This document shows, piece by piece, positions 51,092 to 60,942 of a DNA stretch of 64,000 nucleotides (positions are counted from its first letter, which is position 1; each line of letters opens with the position of its first letter). Location of the stretch: assembly GCF_009604455.1 (NCBI RefSeq), contig NZ_WEGL01000002.1, forward strand, positions 868,001 through 932,000, given 5' to 3'. This stretch comes from Streptomyces sp. RB17. GTDB taxonomy: Bacteria > Actinomycetota > Actinomycetes > Streptomycetales > Streptomycetaceae. Position numbers and translations under genes: made by a program. The notes below the pieces were generated by a model. It worked only from the letters and a program-made list of their open reading frames with translations, was not told where the DNA came from and ran no database searches.

Positions 51092-52942
51092 ATGGCCGAG
51101 ACCCCGTTTCTCGGGGACGGCGACCACCGTCCCCGCTACCTGCCCATCGCCGAGCACGGACTCATCGGCGACCTGCGCAGTGTGGCCCTGGTCGGCACGA
51201 ACGGCACGATCGACTGGTACTGCTGTCCGTCCTTCGATTCCCCCAGCGTCTTCGCGGCCGTCCTCGACGCCGAGCGCGGCGGCTGCTTCGAGCTGGCCGC
51301 CGCCGTCCCCGCCCGTACCAAGCAGTTCTACTTCCCCGACACCAACGTACTGATCACCCGGTTCTTCACCGAGGACGGCGTGGGCGAGGTGCAGGACTTC
51401 ATGCCGGTCACCTCCGACAGCGCGGCCGGTACGGGTGAGGGGGGCCGGCACCGGCTGATCCGGCGCGTGGTCTGTGTCCGCGGCACCGTCTCGTTCCGGG
51501 TACTGGTGGCCCCGCGGTTCGACTACGGCGCGGCCGAGCACACCCTGCGCTGCCTCGACGGCACCGTCGTCTTCGAGTCCGCGAAGATGTCCCTGGCGCT
51601 GACCTCCACGGTCCCCCTGGAGTGCGACGCCCGGGACGCGCGCGCCGACTTCAAGCTCGGCGAGGGCGAGACGGCGGTGTTCGCCCTCGACCAGGTGGGC
51701 GCCGAGGTGGCCCCCCGCTGCTGCCCGCACGCCGAGGCCGAACACCAGTTCAACACCACGGTCGCCTACTGGCGGCACTGGCTGCACCAGTCCCGGTACC
51801 GGGGCCGCTGGCGCGAGATGGTGCACCGCTCCGCCCTGACCCTGAAGCTGCTCACCTACGCCCCCACCGGCGCCATCGTCGCCGCCCCCACCACCAGCCT
51901 GCCCGAGCAGCTCGGCGGCGAGCGGAACTGGGACTACCGGTATGTGTGGGTGCGGGACGCCGCCTTCGCCGTGTACGCGCTGCTGCGGCTCGGTTTCGCC
52001 GGCGAGGCGGAGGCGTTCATGCGCTTCCTGACCACGAACGTCAGCCCCTGCGCCACGGACAGCTCCGCACCGCCGCTGCAGATCATGTACGGCATCGACG
52101 GCCGCACCGACCTGCGCGAGCGCGAGCTGACCCATCTGGAGGGCCATCTGGGCTCCGCCCCGGTCCGGGTCGGCAACGACGCCGCCGACCAGCTCCAGCT
52201 GGACATCTACGGCGCCCTGATCGACTCGATCTACCTGTACGACAAGTGGGCGCAGCCGATCTCCAGCCAACAGTGGGACGACGTGTGCCATCTGGTCGAC
52301 TGGGTCTGCGCACACTGGGACCAGCCCGACGAGGGCGTGTGGGAGACCCGCGGCGGCCGCAGGAACTTCCTGTACTCGCGGCTGATGTGCTGGGTCGCCA
52401 TCGAGCGGGCCATCCGCCTCGCCAACCACCGCGGACTGCCCGCCGACCTGCCCCGCTGGCGGCAGGCCCGCGACACGATCTACCGGCGGATCATGGACCG
52501 CGGCTGGTCCGAGCGGCGCCACGCCTTCGTGCAGTACGAGGGCGGCGACGTGCTGGACGCCTCGCTGCTGATGATGCCGCTCGCCAAGTTCATCGCCCCC
52601 ACCGACCCCAAGTGGCTCTCCACCCTGGACGCCCTCACCGAGGACCTGGTCTCCGACTCCCTCGTCTACCGCTACGACCCGCAGGTCAGCCCCGACGGAC
52701 TGCGCGGCGACGAGGGCACCTTCTCCATCTGCTCGTTCTGGTACGTGGAGGCGCTGGTGCGGGCCGGCCGGCTCGACGAGGCACGGCTCGCCTTCGAAAA
52801 GATGCTCACCTACGCCAACCACCTCGGGCTGTACGCGGAGGAGATCGGCCGTACCGGCGAACAACAGGGCAACTTCCCGCAGGCGTTCACGCACCTGTCC
52901 CTGATCAGCGCCGCGTTCAACCTCGACCGCGCCCTCGGCTGA
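51092..52942 (+). CDS. Glycoside hydrolase family 15 protein (glucoamylase/trehalase-like)
   Basis: A 616-residue GH15 enzyme. N-terminal features are YLPIAEHGLIGDLRSVALVG and TNGTIDWYCCPSFDSPS; the (alpha/alpha)6 domain has GGERNWDYRYVWVRDAAFA, EEIGRTGEQQGNFPQAFTHL (the catalytic base region) and YDPQVSPDGLRGDEGTFS (the general acid Glu in the GDEGTF motif). No signal peptide, so it is intracellular. Actinomycete relatives include trehalases as well as glucoamylases. GGGAGG precedes the ATG. Confidence 0.9.
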   Translation: MAETPFLGDGDHRPRYLPIAEHGLIGDLRSVALVGTNGTIDWYCCPSFDSPSVFAAVLDAERGGCFELAAAVPARTKQFYFPDTNVLITRFFTEDGVGEVQDFMPVTSDSAAGTGEGGRHRLIRRVVCVRGTVSFRVLVAPRFDYGAAEHTLRCLDGTVVFESAKMSLALTSTVPLECDARDARADFKLGEGETAVFALDQVGAEVAPRCCPHAEAEHQFNTTVAYWRHWLHQSRYRGRWREMVHRSALTLKLLTYAPTGAIVAAPTTSLPEQLGGERNWDYRYVWVRDAAFAVYALLRLGFAGEAEAFMRFLTTNVSPCATDSSAPPLQIMYGIDGRTDLRERELTHLEGHLGSAPVRVGNDAADQLQLDIYGALIDSIYLYDKWAQPISSQQWDDVCHLVDWVCAHWDQPDEGVWETRGGRRNFLYSRLMCWVAIERAIRLANHRGLPADLPRWRQARDTIYRRIMDRGWSERRHAFVQYEGGDVLDASLLMMPLAKFIAPTDPKWLSTLDALTEDLVSDSLVYRYDPQVSPDGLRGDEGTFSICSFWYVEALVRAGRLDEARLAFEKMLTYANHLGLYAEEIGRTGEQQGNFPQAFTHLSLISAAFNLDRALG

Positions 52943-53033
52943 CCATCGGGGCGGTGTGTCCGCAGGTCGAACGGGTACCCGGAAGTCTCCGCAAGGAGAA
53001 CGACGCAGGGTCGACAGAAGGAGGAGACCCCGG

Positions 53034-53267
53034 ATGACCAGCACCAGCGAGACCGGCGGGATCACCGGTACCCGCGACAAGAACTACGACCTGATCTGGT
53101 ACGTCGAGGCGTGCCTGGACAACGCCCTGCGCCTGGAGACGTACATCCAGGACGCCGAACGCGACAACGACCGCGAGCTCATGGACCTGTTCCACAAGGC
53201 TCAGGCCGACAGCCGCAAGGGCGCCGAGATGGGCAAGCACCTGCTGCGCGAGCGGCTGACCGCCTGA
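53034..53267 (+). CDS. Conserved small helical protein (77 aa)
   Basis: MTSTSETGGITGTRDKNYDL leads to a helix-rich body with charged helices IWYVEACLDNALRLETYIQD and ELMDLFHKAQADSRKGAEMG. GGAGGAG lies eight bases before the ATG. It follows the GH15 gene by 91 bp and may share its transcript. Function unknown. Confidence 0.75.
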   Translation: MTSTSETGGITGTRDKNYDLIWYVEACLDNALRLETYIQDAERDNDRELMDLFHKAQADSRKGAEMGKHLLRERLTA

Positions 53268-53280
53268 CCGCCTCCTCCGT

Positions 53281-54612
53281 TCAGGCGAACCGGGAACTGG
53301 GGACGGGCCCGGCGGACCGTACGCGCGCCCGGTCGCCGCGCAGCCAGGTGCCCTTGACGGCGCCGGCGAACGCGGCGAACCGCGCGTCGTCGTCCGCCGG
53401 GCCCTCGCCGTCCCCCTGTTCGGCGTCCGGGTCGGCGGCCGTCACCTCGGCGGCGATCTCCGCCTCCGGGCGGTCGTCCGCCGGGCCCTTCTCGACGCCG
53501 CCGCCGGCGCCCTGGCGCAGCTGCTCGCCCCAGGGCTGCACCACCGACTGGTGCAGCAGCCCGACACTGTCCGCGGTGATCGCGGGCGGGTCCGTCCAGC
53601 AGCTCGCATGCGCATGCAGCACCTGTCCGGGCACGCGCTCGAAGAGCTGCCCGACGATCTCCGGGCCGTCGTCGTGCGCCGCCAGGCCGTCGAGGTCGTA
53701 GGCAACCACGACCGTGTCCGCCCGGCCGGGCGCGAACGGCTCGGCCGGCAGGTCCAGCACCTCGGCCGCGGCGAGCCCGAGGATCCGCGAGTCCCGGTCG
53801 GGCAGCAGCGACACCGACCGCGGCCGCACCTCGGCGGCCTCCAACAGGGTGCGCAGCCGCAGCAGCCCGCGCAGACAGCCGTCGGGGGTGTCCTGCAGCC
53901 AGGCGTAGCGGCCGTGCATGCCCGCGTCGAAGCCGTACGGCGACAGGGTGCCGAGGACCGTGCCGGCGATCACGTACTGCCAGCCGCGCAGATCGGTCAG
54001 GTCGAGCGAGGACACCCGCTCGGCGTCGGCCGCGCGCTCCAGCACCCGGTTCTGCCGCTCCCGGGCCGGCTGCCACTGCGCGTCCTCGGGATCGGACAGC
54101 AGCGCGTGCTGGCGCCGGGCCAGCTCCAGGTCGCCCGCCATCACGGCGTTGAACACCAGCAGATAGCGGTCCGGCCAGTCCGTGAACGCGCTCTCGTGCC
54201 GGGCGAGTTCGGTGACCGCCTCGCGGTGCCGGCCCTCGTCCTCGTACGCCGACACCAGCTCCCGCAGCACGGCCGGTGAACCGCCGCTGCGGCGCAGCGC
54301 CTCGCGGAGCGGCGGGATCGCCAGGTGGGACACGCCGCGTTCGACACACGCGTACCCGAAGTCGTAGAGGGCCTTGGGGCGTTCGGGGGCGGCGGCGAGA
54401 GCCGCGGCGGCCTCCCCGAGGTCGGCGAAGCCCGCCGCTGCCGCGGCTCGCCGCACCACCAGGGCCACCTCGTCGAGCGGCTGTTCCTCGCCGGCCGCCC
54501 GCAACTGCCGCAGCGCACCGGGCACATCCCCGGAGTCCAGGGACTCCCAGGCCTTGAGGAGATCGGGGGACTTCGGGCGGCGATTCCTGCGCGAGAACAT
54601 GCCGGAGATCAT
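53281..54612 (-). CDS. Large hypothetical protein with TPR-like repeat region
   Basis: A 443-residue protein. The N-terminal half is helical with TPR-like spacing (LLKAWESLDSGDVPGALRQL, EAVTELARHESAFTDWPDRY). The C-terminal half contains DLTDLRGWQYVIAGTVLGTL, RYAWLQDTPDGCLRGLLRLR and a nucleotide-hydrolase-like segment PDRDSRILGLAAAEVLDL. Its ATG at 54612 or 54600; neither has a strong ribosome binding site. It is 55 bp downstream of the SpoIIE phosphatase on the same strand. No function recognised. Confidence 0.7.
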   Translation of the reverse strand: MISGMFSRRNRRPKSPDLLKAWESLDSGDVPGALRQLRAAGEEQPLDEVALVVRRAAAAAGFADLGEAAAALAAAPERPKALYDFGYACVERGVSHLAIPPLREALRRSGGSPAVLRELVSAYEDEGRHREAVTELARHESAFTDWPDRYLLVFNAVMAGDLELARRQHALLSDPEDAQWQPARERQNRVLERAADAERVSSLDLTDLRGWQYVIAGTVLGTLSPYGFDAGMHGRYAWLQDTPDGCLRGLLRLRTLLEAAEVRPRSVSLLPDRDSRILGLAAAEVLDLPAEPFAPGRADTVVVAYDLDGLAAHDDGPEIVGQLFERVPGQVLHAHASCWTDPPAITADSVGLLHQSVVQPWGEQLRQGAGGGVEKGPADDRPEAEIAAEVTAADPDAEQGDGEGPADDDARFAAFAGAVKGTWLRGDRARVRSAGPVPSSRFA

Positions 54613-54667
54613 CACCCGTCGACGACGTGCCCTCAACACAATTCCCGCACGCGATTGCCGCGGAGGT

Positions 54668-57406
54668 CTACGGCAGTGGCTGCTCCGCCCAGATGATCTT
54701 GCCGTCGGGGGTGTAGCGGGTGCCCCAGCGCTCGGCGAGCTGGGCGACCAGGAACAGACCCCGGCCGCCCTCGTCGGTGGTCGCCGCGTACCGCAGGTGC
54801 GGGGAGGTCGTGCTGCGGTCGGACACCTCGCAGATCAGCGTGCGGTCGCGCAGCAGCCGTACCCCGATCGGGCCGCGCCCGTAGCGGATGGCGTTGGTCA
54901 CCAGCTCGCTCAGGATCAGCTCCGTGGTGAAGTCCAGCTCCTCCAGGTTCCAGTCGGCGAGGCGCCGGGTCACCGCGGACCGCACCTCGGACACCGCCGC
55001 CGGGTCGGACGGCACCTGCCACTCGGCGACCCGGTCGGCGCCCAGCACCCGGGTCCGGGCGATGATCAGCGCGACGTCGTCGCTCGGCCGGGCCGGCAGC
55101 CTGTCCAGCACGGCGCGGCAGGTCTCCTCCGGCGTGGCGCCCGGCGTGCCGCGCAGAGCGTCACCCAGCAGGTCGAGACCGACGTCGATGTCCCGCTCGC
55201 GGTCCTCCACCAGCCCGTCGGTGTACAGCACCAGCCGGCTGCCCTCGGCCAGCTCCAGCTCGGCCGTCTCGAACGGCAGCCCGCCGAGCCCCAGCGGCGG
55301 CCCGGCCGGCATCTCCGGAAACTCCACCCGGCCGTCGGTGTGCACGAGCGCGGGCGGCGGATGACCGGCCCGCGCCATGCTGCAGCGCCGCGAGACCGGG
55401 TCGTACACCGCGTACAGACAGGTCGCGCCGGCGATCGCCGCGGCGCCGTCCGCGGCGCTCTCGTCCTGATCGATCCGGCCCACCAGCTCGTCCAGCAGAC
55501 CGAGGAGCTCGTCCGGCGGCAGATCCAGCGCGGAGAAGTTGTGCACCGCCGTGCGCAGCCGTCCCATCGTGGCCGCCGCGTGCAGCCCGTGCCCGACCAC
55601 GTCCCCCACCACCAGGGCCACCCGGGCACCGGACAGCGGCAGCACGTCGAACCAGTCGCCGCCCACCCCGGCCTGCGCCGGCAGATAGCGGTAGGCGATC
55701 TGCAGCGCGCCCTGCTCCGGCAGCGAGCGCGGCAGCAGACTGCGCTGGAGCGTGACCGCCATGCTGTGCTCGCGCGTGTACCGGCGGGCGTTGTCGATGG
55801 ACACCGCCGCCCGCGCCACCAGCTCCTCGGCGAGCGCCAGCTCCTCGGGGTCGAACGGCTGTGGCTTCTCCGAACGCCAGAAGTTCGCCACGCCCAGCAC
55901 CAGGTTGCCCGCTCTGAGCGGCACGGTGATCAGCGAGTGGATGCCGTACGCCAGCACCCGGCCGGTGCGTTCCGGGTTCTGCGCACGCCAGCCGGGCGCC
56001 TCGCGCAGGACGGGCTCCAGGACCGACTGCCCGGTGGTCAGGCTGCGCGCCTGCGGCGAGGTCGCCACGAACCGGATCCGCTCACCGACCGGATACAGCG
56101 GCGAGTCCTTGCGGACACCGGCACAGGCGGCGCGGCGCAGCGCGGTGCCCGGCTTGGGCTCCTCGCCGTGCAGGACCGCGTCGAACAGGTCCACGGTCGC
56201 GAAGTCCGCGAACCGCGGCACCGCCAGCTCGGCCAGTTCCTCGGCGGTACGGGACACGTCCAGGCTGGTGCCGATGCCCACCCCGGCGTCGTACAGCATG
56301 TTCAGCCGCTCGCGCGCCACCTCCGCCCGGCCCGACAGCGCGCGCAGCTCGGTGGAGTCGCGCAGCGTGGTGACGCTGCCGGCCGGGCCGCCGCGCAGAT
56401 CCGTGGGCCGCTGGTTGATCGCCAGCAGCCGGTCCTTGACCAGGTGCACCTCGTCCGTGGCCACCCGGCCCGAGGCCAGCAGCGCCGCCGTCTCGTCGTC
56501 CAGGCCCAGCTCCAGCACGCTGCGCCGCTCGGCGTCCCCGGGCAGGTCCAGCAGCCGCTGCGCCTCGTCGTTGGCGAGCAGCAGCCGGCCGTCGTCGCCG
56601 ACGATCAGCACGCCTTCCCGGACCGCGTGCAGCACCGCGTCGTGGTGCTCGTACATGCGGGTCATCTCGTACGGCCCCAGGCCGTGCGTCTGGCGCAGCA
56701 GGCGTCTGCTGACCAGGGCCGTGCCCGCGGTGGCCAGCGCGAGCGCCACCGCTGCCGCCACGAGCAGAATGGGCAGCTGCTGGTTGGCGGCACCGCCGAC
56801 GTGCGCGGTGGTGATGCCCGCCGACACCAGGCCCACCACCTTGCCGGCCGCGTCCTTGACGGGCACCACCACCTGCACCAGCGGCCCTATGGTGCCGCTG
56901 ACGTGCTCGACCACCGTGCCGCCGGCCTGCGCGGGGCCGATCGTGCCGACGAACTTCTTGCCGATGCGGTCGGGTTTGGGATGCGTGTAGCGGATGCCGT
57001 CGGTGTTCATCACGACGACGAAGTCCACGCCGGTCGCCTTGCGCGTCGCCTCGGCCTTCGGCTGGAGGATGGCCGTCGGGTCCGGGGCGCGCAGCGCGGC
57101 CACCGTGCCCGGCGCGTTCGCGAACGACTGGGCGACGGCGAGGGAACGGTTCTGAGCCTCCATGTCGGTGTCGCGCCGCACCTGCAGCAACTGTGCCACC
57201 ACGGCCGCGACGACCAGCAGCAGCACGATCACCACTTGGAGTACGAACACCTGCCCGGCGACGCTGCGCCCGGTCACCGCCGACCGCAGCGCCCCGGGCC
57301 CGCCGCCGTTCCCGCCCGAGCCCTGCGACCCCGGGCCCGCCGATGCGCGCGGGAGCCCGAGAGGACGGGGCGGCCGGGTCGCGTTCCGGCCGGGCGTTCG
57401 CACCAT
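54668..57406 (-). CDS. Membrane-bound sensor phosphatase: cache-like, PAS, GAF, PP2C (SpoIIE), HATPase
   Basis: A 912-residue sensor. Helices at about 46-70 and 195-220 flank an extracytoplasmic sensor (about 75-190, PKPDRIGKKFVGTIGPAQAG). A PAS (VREGVLIVGDDGRLLLANDE) and a GAF (about 350-510) precede PP2C motifs VGGDWFDVLPL, LVVGDVVGHGLHAAATM and RLVLYTDGLVEDRE. A C-terminal HATPase_c (LILSELVTNAIRYGRGPIGV, DEGGRGLFLVAQLAERWG) resembles anti-sigma-factor kinases (RsbW/SpoIIAB). Phosphatase and kinase in one chain suggest switching of an anti-sigma pair. It begins 10 bp after the previous phosphatase stop, so both are one operon. Confidence 0.9.
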   Translation of the reverse strand: MVRTPGRNATRPPRPLGLPRASAGPGSQGSGGNGGGPGALRSAVTGRSVAGQVFVLQVVIVLLLVVAAVVAQLLQVRRDTDMEAQNRSLAVAQSFANAPGTVAALRAPDPTAILQPKAEATRKATGVDFVVVMNTDGIRYTHPKPDRIGKKFVGTIGPAQAGGTVVEHVSGTIGPLVQVVVPVKDAAGKVVGLVSAGITTAHVGGAANQQLPILLVAAAVALALATAGTALVSRRLLRQTHGLGPYEMTRMYEHHDAVLHAVREGVLIVGDDGRLLLANDEAQRLLDLPGDAERRSVLELGLDDETAALLASGRVATDEVHLVKDRLLAINQRPTDLRGGPAGSVTTLRDSTELRALSGRAEVARERLNMLYDAGVGIGTSLDVSRTAEELAELAVPRFADFATVDLFDAVLHGEEPKPGTALRRAACAGVRKDSPLYPVGERIRFVATSPQARSLTTGQSVLEPVLREAPGWRAQNPERTGRVLAYGIHSLITVPLRAGNLVLGVANFWRSEKPQPFDPEELALAEELVARAAVSIDNARRYTREHSMAVTLQRSLLPRSLPEQGALQIAYRYLPAQAGVGGDWFDVLPLSGARVALVVGDVVGHGLHAAATMGRLRTAVHNFSALDLPPDELLGLLDELVGRIDQDESAADGAAAIAGATCLYAVYDPVSRRCSMARAGHPPPALVHTDGRVEFPEMPAGPPLGLGGLPFETAELELAEGSRLVLYTDGLVEDRERDIDVGLDLLGDALRGTPGATPEETCRAVLDRLPARPSDDVALIIARTRVLGADRVAEWQVPSDPAAVSEVRSAVTRRLADWNLEELDFTTELILSELVTNAIRYGRGPIGVRLLRDRTLICEVSDRSTTSPHLRYAATTDEGGRGLFLVAQLAERWGTRYTPDGKIIWAEQPLP

Positions 57407-57416
57407 GTGCCCATGT

Positions 57417-60002
57417 CTACACTGCCCGGCCCCGTCCGGCGAGACTGTCACCCGAGGTGACTTCCGCCGTTCGGAGGCGTGCGGTCCGCTCACCGGAGGC
57501 GCAGGGGCGCGAACGGCGGGCGGCCAGCAGCAGCGCGACGTCGTCGGGGCGGTCGGTGGCCTGCCGGGCGGTGGCCGTGAGCCGGTCGGCGACCCCGGCC
57601 AGCGACCGCCCGCCCCGGCGCCGGGCGGCGGTCCCCGCCCCGGCGAGCGCCCGCCGCAGCACCTCGATGCCCTCGTCGATGTCCGCGCCCGGCCGCTCCA
57701 CCAGTCCGTCCGTGTACAGCGCGAGGATCGCGTCCGGCTCCAGCAGCAGCTCGGCCACCGGGTACCGGGCCTGCGGATCCACCCCGAGGACGACACCGCC
57801 GGGGACGTCCAGCAGCCGGGTCCGCCCGTCGCGGGAGCGCAGCAGCGGCGGCGGGTGTCCGGCCCGGGCGATCCGGGCACGGCCGGTGGCGGGGTCCAGC
57901 CGCAGATAGCAGCAGCTGGCGAACTGCCCGGGATCGAGGCCGATCAGCAGGTGGTTGGTGCCGCTCAGCACCTCGTCGGGCGGCCGGTCGCCCAGCGCGA
58001 ACGCCCGTACGGCGCTGCGCAACTGCCCCATGGTGGCCGCCGCCTGCACCCCGTGCCCCTGCACATCACCGATCACCAGCGCCAGCCCGTCACCGGCCTC
58101 GACCACGTCGTACCAGTCACCGCCCACGTCCATGCCCTGCGTGCCCGGCAGATACCGGCCCGCGGTCTCCACCTGCGGATGCGTCGACAGTCGGCGGGGC
58201 AGCAGCGCCTGCTGCAGGCCGCGGGCGAGGGCCGCCTCGCTGTCGTAGCGCTGGGCCCGCTCCATGGCGTGCGCGATCAGCCCGGCGAGCGCGGTGAGAA
58301 CCGTGCGCTCCTCGGTGCTGAAGCTGCGCTCACGGTCGAAGCCGAGGATGCACGAGCCGACCGGCCGGCCGGAGGCGATCAGCGGCAGAAAGGCCCGGGC
58401 GCCCTCCTCGGCGTCGAGGGGGATGCCCGGGTAGTTGGCCGCGATCTGCTGCATGGACTCGAAGAACAGCGGCCGGCCCGTGGTGAGGGTCTCCACGCCC
58501 GGCATGCGCGCGTCGAGGCCGATGCCCTCGAACGGCGCGAGGAACCCCTGCGGGAAGCCGGTCTCCCAGGCGAGATACAGATGCCGCTCCTGGAGCAGAT
58601 AGATGGCCAGGCGCCGGCCGCCGAACGCGGGCAGCAGCTCCCGCATCACCACCGCCGACACCTGACGGGCGGTGACCGCGTCCGTCAGCGCGATGGCCAG
58701 GGCGATCGGCCGGTACAGCGGCGCCATCGGGCCGCTCGCCGCCACCGTGTCCTCCACGACGTGCTCCTCGACGGCCGGCCCGGCCGGTGGGTCCATGCGG
58801 CTGGCCGGGACGATCGTGCAGCTCAGCAGGTCCTCGCTGCGATGCACCGACACGGCGAGCCAGTCGCCCGCACCGGACTCGCCGGGTCTCTCGGCCGGCC
58901 GGCGCACATGGAAGTGCACCGGACCCTGGGACAGCAGCGCGCCGCGCAGATGGTCGTCGTACGGCGCACCCGCCAGCCACGGCATCGCCTCCCACAGCGG
59001 GCGCCCGAGCAGCCACTCCCGGTCCCGGCCGGTGAGCCGGGCCGCGGCCTCGTTGGCGTAGACGATCAGCCCCAGCCGGTCGAGGCAGAACACGCCCTGC
59101 GGCAGCAGGTCGGCCGCGCCGTCCGCGGAGACGGCCGGCCCCGGGTCGACCACCACCCCGCCGACCTGCTCCCCGGCCCCGCTCTCGGCGGCCGGCCACA
59201 GGTCCAGCAGCCGCGGCGTGCCGTTCCGCGCCCGCAGGCTCAGCGGCGCGGCGGGCGGCTTCCCGGCCGCGGCGTCGCGCAGCGCGGCCAGGACCAGGTG
59301 CGCATCGTGCGGGGCCAGGGCGTGCGCGAGCGCCGTGTCCGTCCCCTCGAAGTCACCGGGGGACAGCCCGAGCAGGGCATGCAGCCGGTCGTCCGCGCAC
59401 ACCACGCCGGTCCGGGGATCCCAGCGGAACCGTGCCACGACGGTCTGCGCGGGCCGGCTCGCGGGCGGCCGTACGCACAGCGGCTCACCGTCCCAGACCA
59501 CCGCGCCCGGGTCGCCGTCGGCGAGTCCGAGCAGCTCGGCGCCCAGGCCTTCGGCGAGCCTGTACAGCAGTTCCCGGTCCAGCAACTCGTCCGCGGTGTC
59601 CGTCACCGCCGGGCGCAGCACCATGAGCACCCCCAGCGGCTCGCTCCCGCCCGGCACCGGAACATGCACGGACCCGAACGGGAAGGGCAGGCCGGCCGCG
59701 AACTGCGGATACCGGCGCACCGTCTCGGCGGCGTTCGCCAGCACCACGGGGACGCCGAGGCGGTAGGCGTCGGCGACGGGGAAGGCCCGGTCGACGTGCA
59801 GTCGCCACCAGGGCCGGAACAACGGGCCGGGCAGCCCCGCGAGCGCCGCGAGGCGCAACAGGCCCGGAGTGCCGGAGCGCAGATACACGGCCGCCACCCG
59901 GCCGCCGGCCGCGCCGAGCGCGCCGGTCGAGGTGGCTGCCAGCAGCGCGGCGAGACGCGTCCGCGTACGGACCGCCTGCTCGCCACCGCCGCTCACAGTC
60001 AT
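57417..60002 (-). CDS. Sensor phosphatase with multiple PAS/GAF domains and SpoIIE PP2C domain
   Basis: An 861-residue soluble sensor phosphatase. An N-terminal domain (SGTPGLLRLAALAGLPGPLF) looks GAF-like; PAS-type modules follow (PQGVFCLDRLGLIVYANEAA); a second GAF (MPGVETLTTGRPLFFESMQQ) precedes the PP2C domain, with the motifs VGGDWYDVVEAGDGLALVIGD, GHGVQAAATMGQLRSAVR and ILALYTDGLVERPG. It lacks the HATPase of the downstream protein. ATG at 60002 has purine-rich sequence upstream. The upstream hairpin at 60150 separates it from the ComB-like gene. Confidence 0.88.
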   Translation of the reverse strand: MTVSGGGEQAVRTRTRLAALLAATSTGALGAAGGRVAAVYLRSGTPGLLRLAALAGLPGPLFRPWWRLHVDRAFPVADAYRLGVPVVLANAAETVRRYPQFAAGLPFPFGSVHVPVPGGSEPLGVLMVLRPAVTDTADELLDRELLYRLAEGLGAELLGLADGDPGAVVWDGEPLCVRPPASRPAQTVVARFRWDPRTGVVCADDRLHALLGLSPGDFEGTDTALAHALAPHDAHLVLAALRDAAAGKPPAAPLSLRARNGTPRLLDLWPAAESGAGEQVGGVVVDPGPAVSADGAADLLPQGVFCLDRLGLIVYANEAAARLTGRDREWLLGRPLWEAMPWLAGAPYDDHLRGALLSQGPVHFHVRRPAERPGESGAGDWLAVSVHRSEDLLSCTIVPASRMDPPAGPAVEEHVVEDTVAASGPMAPLYRPIALAIALTDAVTARQVSAVVMRELLPAFGGRRLAIYLLQERHLYLAWETGFPQGFLAPFEGIGLDARMPGVETLTTGRPLFFESMQQIAANYPGIPLDAEEGARAFLPLIASGRPVGSCILGFDRERSFSTEERTVLTALAGLIAHAMERAQRYDSEAALARGLQQALLPRRLSTHPQVETAGRYLPGTQGMDVGGDWYDVVEAGDGLALVIGDVQGHGVQAAATMGQLRSAVRAFALGDRPPDEVLSGTNHLLIGLDPGQFASCCYLRLDPATGRARIARAGHPPPLLRSRDGRTRLLDVPGGVVLGVDPQARYPVAELLLEPDAILALYTDGLVERPGADIDEGIEVLRRALAGAGTAARRRGGRSLAGVADRLTATARQATDRPDDVALLLAARRSRPCASGERTARLRTAEVTSGDSLAGRGRAV

Positions 60003-60149
60003 CGCCCCTACCTCGTCCCGTGCGCCGCCGGGTGATGACACAGCAAGAATGCGCCCGGAGGGCCGTGCGACGCACCTGGTACGAGTGGGAAACGGGGAGA
60101 GAGCCCGGAGAAGGGGGCGCGGTGCGCCGGATCCGTCCCGGCTGTGGGA

Positions 60150-60198
60150 CACGACACCGGGCCCGCCCGCCGTCACGGCGGGCGGGCCCGGTGTCGTG
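60150..60198. terminator. Perfect 22-bp-stem hairpin
   Basis: Two 22-base arms (60150-60171, 60177-60198; ends CACGACACCGG and CCGGTGTCGTG) pair perfectly around the loop GTCAC. It lies 17 bp past the stop of the minus-strand ComB-like gene (60215) and 148 bp before the SpoIIE gene start, so it should end that transcript. Confidence 0.85.
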
Positions 60199-60214
60199 GA
60201 GGACGTGGGCCGCC

Positions 60215-60913
60215 TCAGCCGGCCGGGCTCCCGGTGTCCACCGGGCGCAGCACCAGATGACCGTCCACCCGGGAGGCCGCCATGGCGAACGGGAAGGCGT
60301 CCGCCTCCAGGCACATCGCCACGTCCTCGGGGTGGACACCGCTCCAGCCGCGCCGCGCGCCGTCGGTGAGCCGTCCGGCGGCGTCGGAGCGCCGGGCGCG
60401 TTCCAGGTAGGGGCCGGGGTCCGCGTCGGCCGCCCGGACGCGGTCCGCGATGTACTCGGCGCAGGCGAGATCCTCCTCGGCCCGGCCGCCGTCTCCGGTG
60501 ACGACGAAGGTCACCGTCTGCGGTCGGGCCCGGCGCAGCACCTCGGCGGTCGCACCGGCCACCACGAAGCTCGCGCACAGCAGCAGCCCGGCGTCCGCCA
60601 CGGCGAGCGCCCCGGCCGTCCCGGCGGTGGTCTTCTGCACGACCGTACGGCCCCGCACGTCCAGCGAACGCAGCCGCGCGGGCGAGTTGGCCAGGTCGAA
60701 CCCCGGCACCGGCGCGCCGTCCTGGAAGGCGAGCCAGCCCGGGTGACGGGACTTCAGCTCCAGGGCCTCCTGGCGCGTGCCGGCGAAGACGATCCGCTCG
60801 GCACCGCGCCGGAACGCCCAGGCGGCCACGGTGAACGCCCGCATGACATCGACGACCACGGCCACGTCCGGGGCCGCCGGCGTACCGGGTATACCGGTGA
60901 ACTCGGTCTGCAT
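60215..60913 (-). CDS. 2-Phosphosulfolactate phosphatase-like protein (ComB family)
   Basis: A 232-residue protein similar to ComB, the 2-phosphosulfolactate phosphatase of coenzyme M synthesis: [40 protein letters not shown] and [13 protein letters not shown], then [20 protein letters not shown]. Coenzyme M is not expected here, so this actinomycete member probably acts on another phosphate. ATG at 60913 (GTG at 60916 is an alternative). It is followed by the big hairpin. Confidence 0.78.
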   Translation of the reverse strand: MQTEFTGIPGTPAAPDVAVVVDVMRAFTVAAWAFRRGAERIVFAGTRQEALELKSRHPGWLAFQDGAPVPGFDLANSPARLRSLDVRGRTVVQKTTAGTAGALAVADAGLLLCASFVVAGATAEVLRRARPQTVTFVVTGDGGRAEEDLACAEYIADRVRAADADPGPYLERARRSDAAGRLTDGARRGWSGVHPEDVAMCLEADAFPFAMAASRVDGHLVLRPVDTGSPAG

Positions 60914-60942
60914 CACTCCATGATCGGGCCTGTGGCGGCCGT

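Noticed and set aside
57162..60035. Plus-strand 957-codon ORF
   Set aside because: Antisense shadow of the SpoIIE phosphatase gene with His/Arg/Gln-rich composition.
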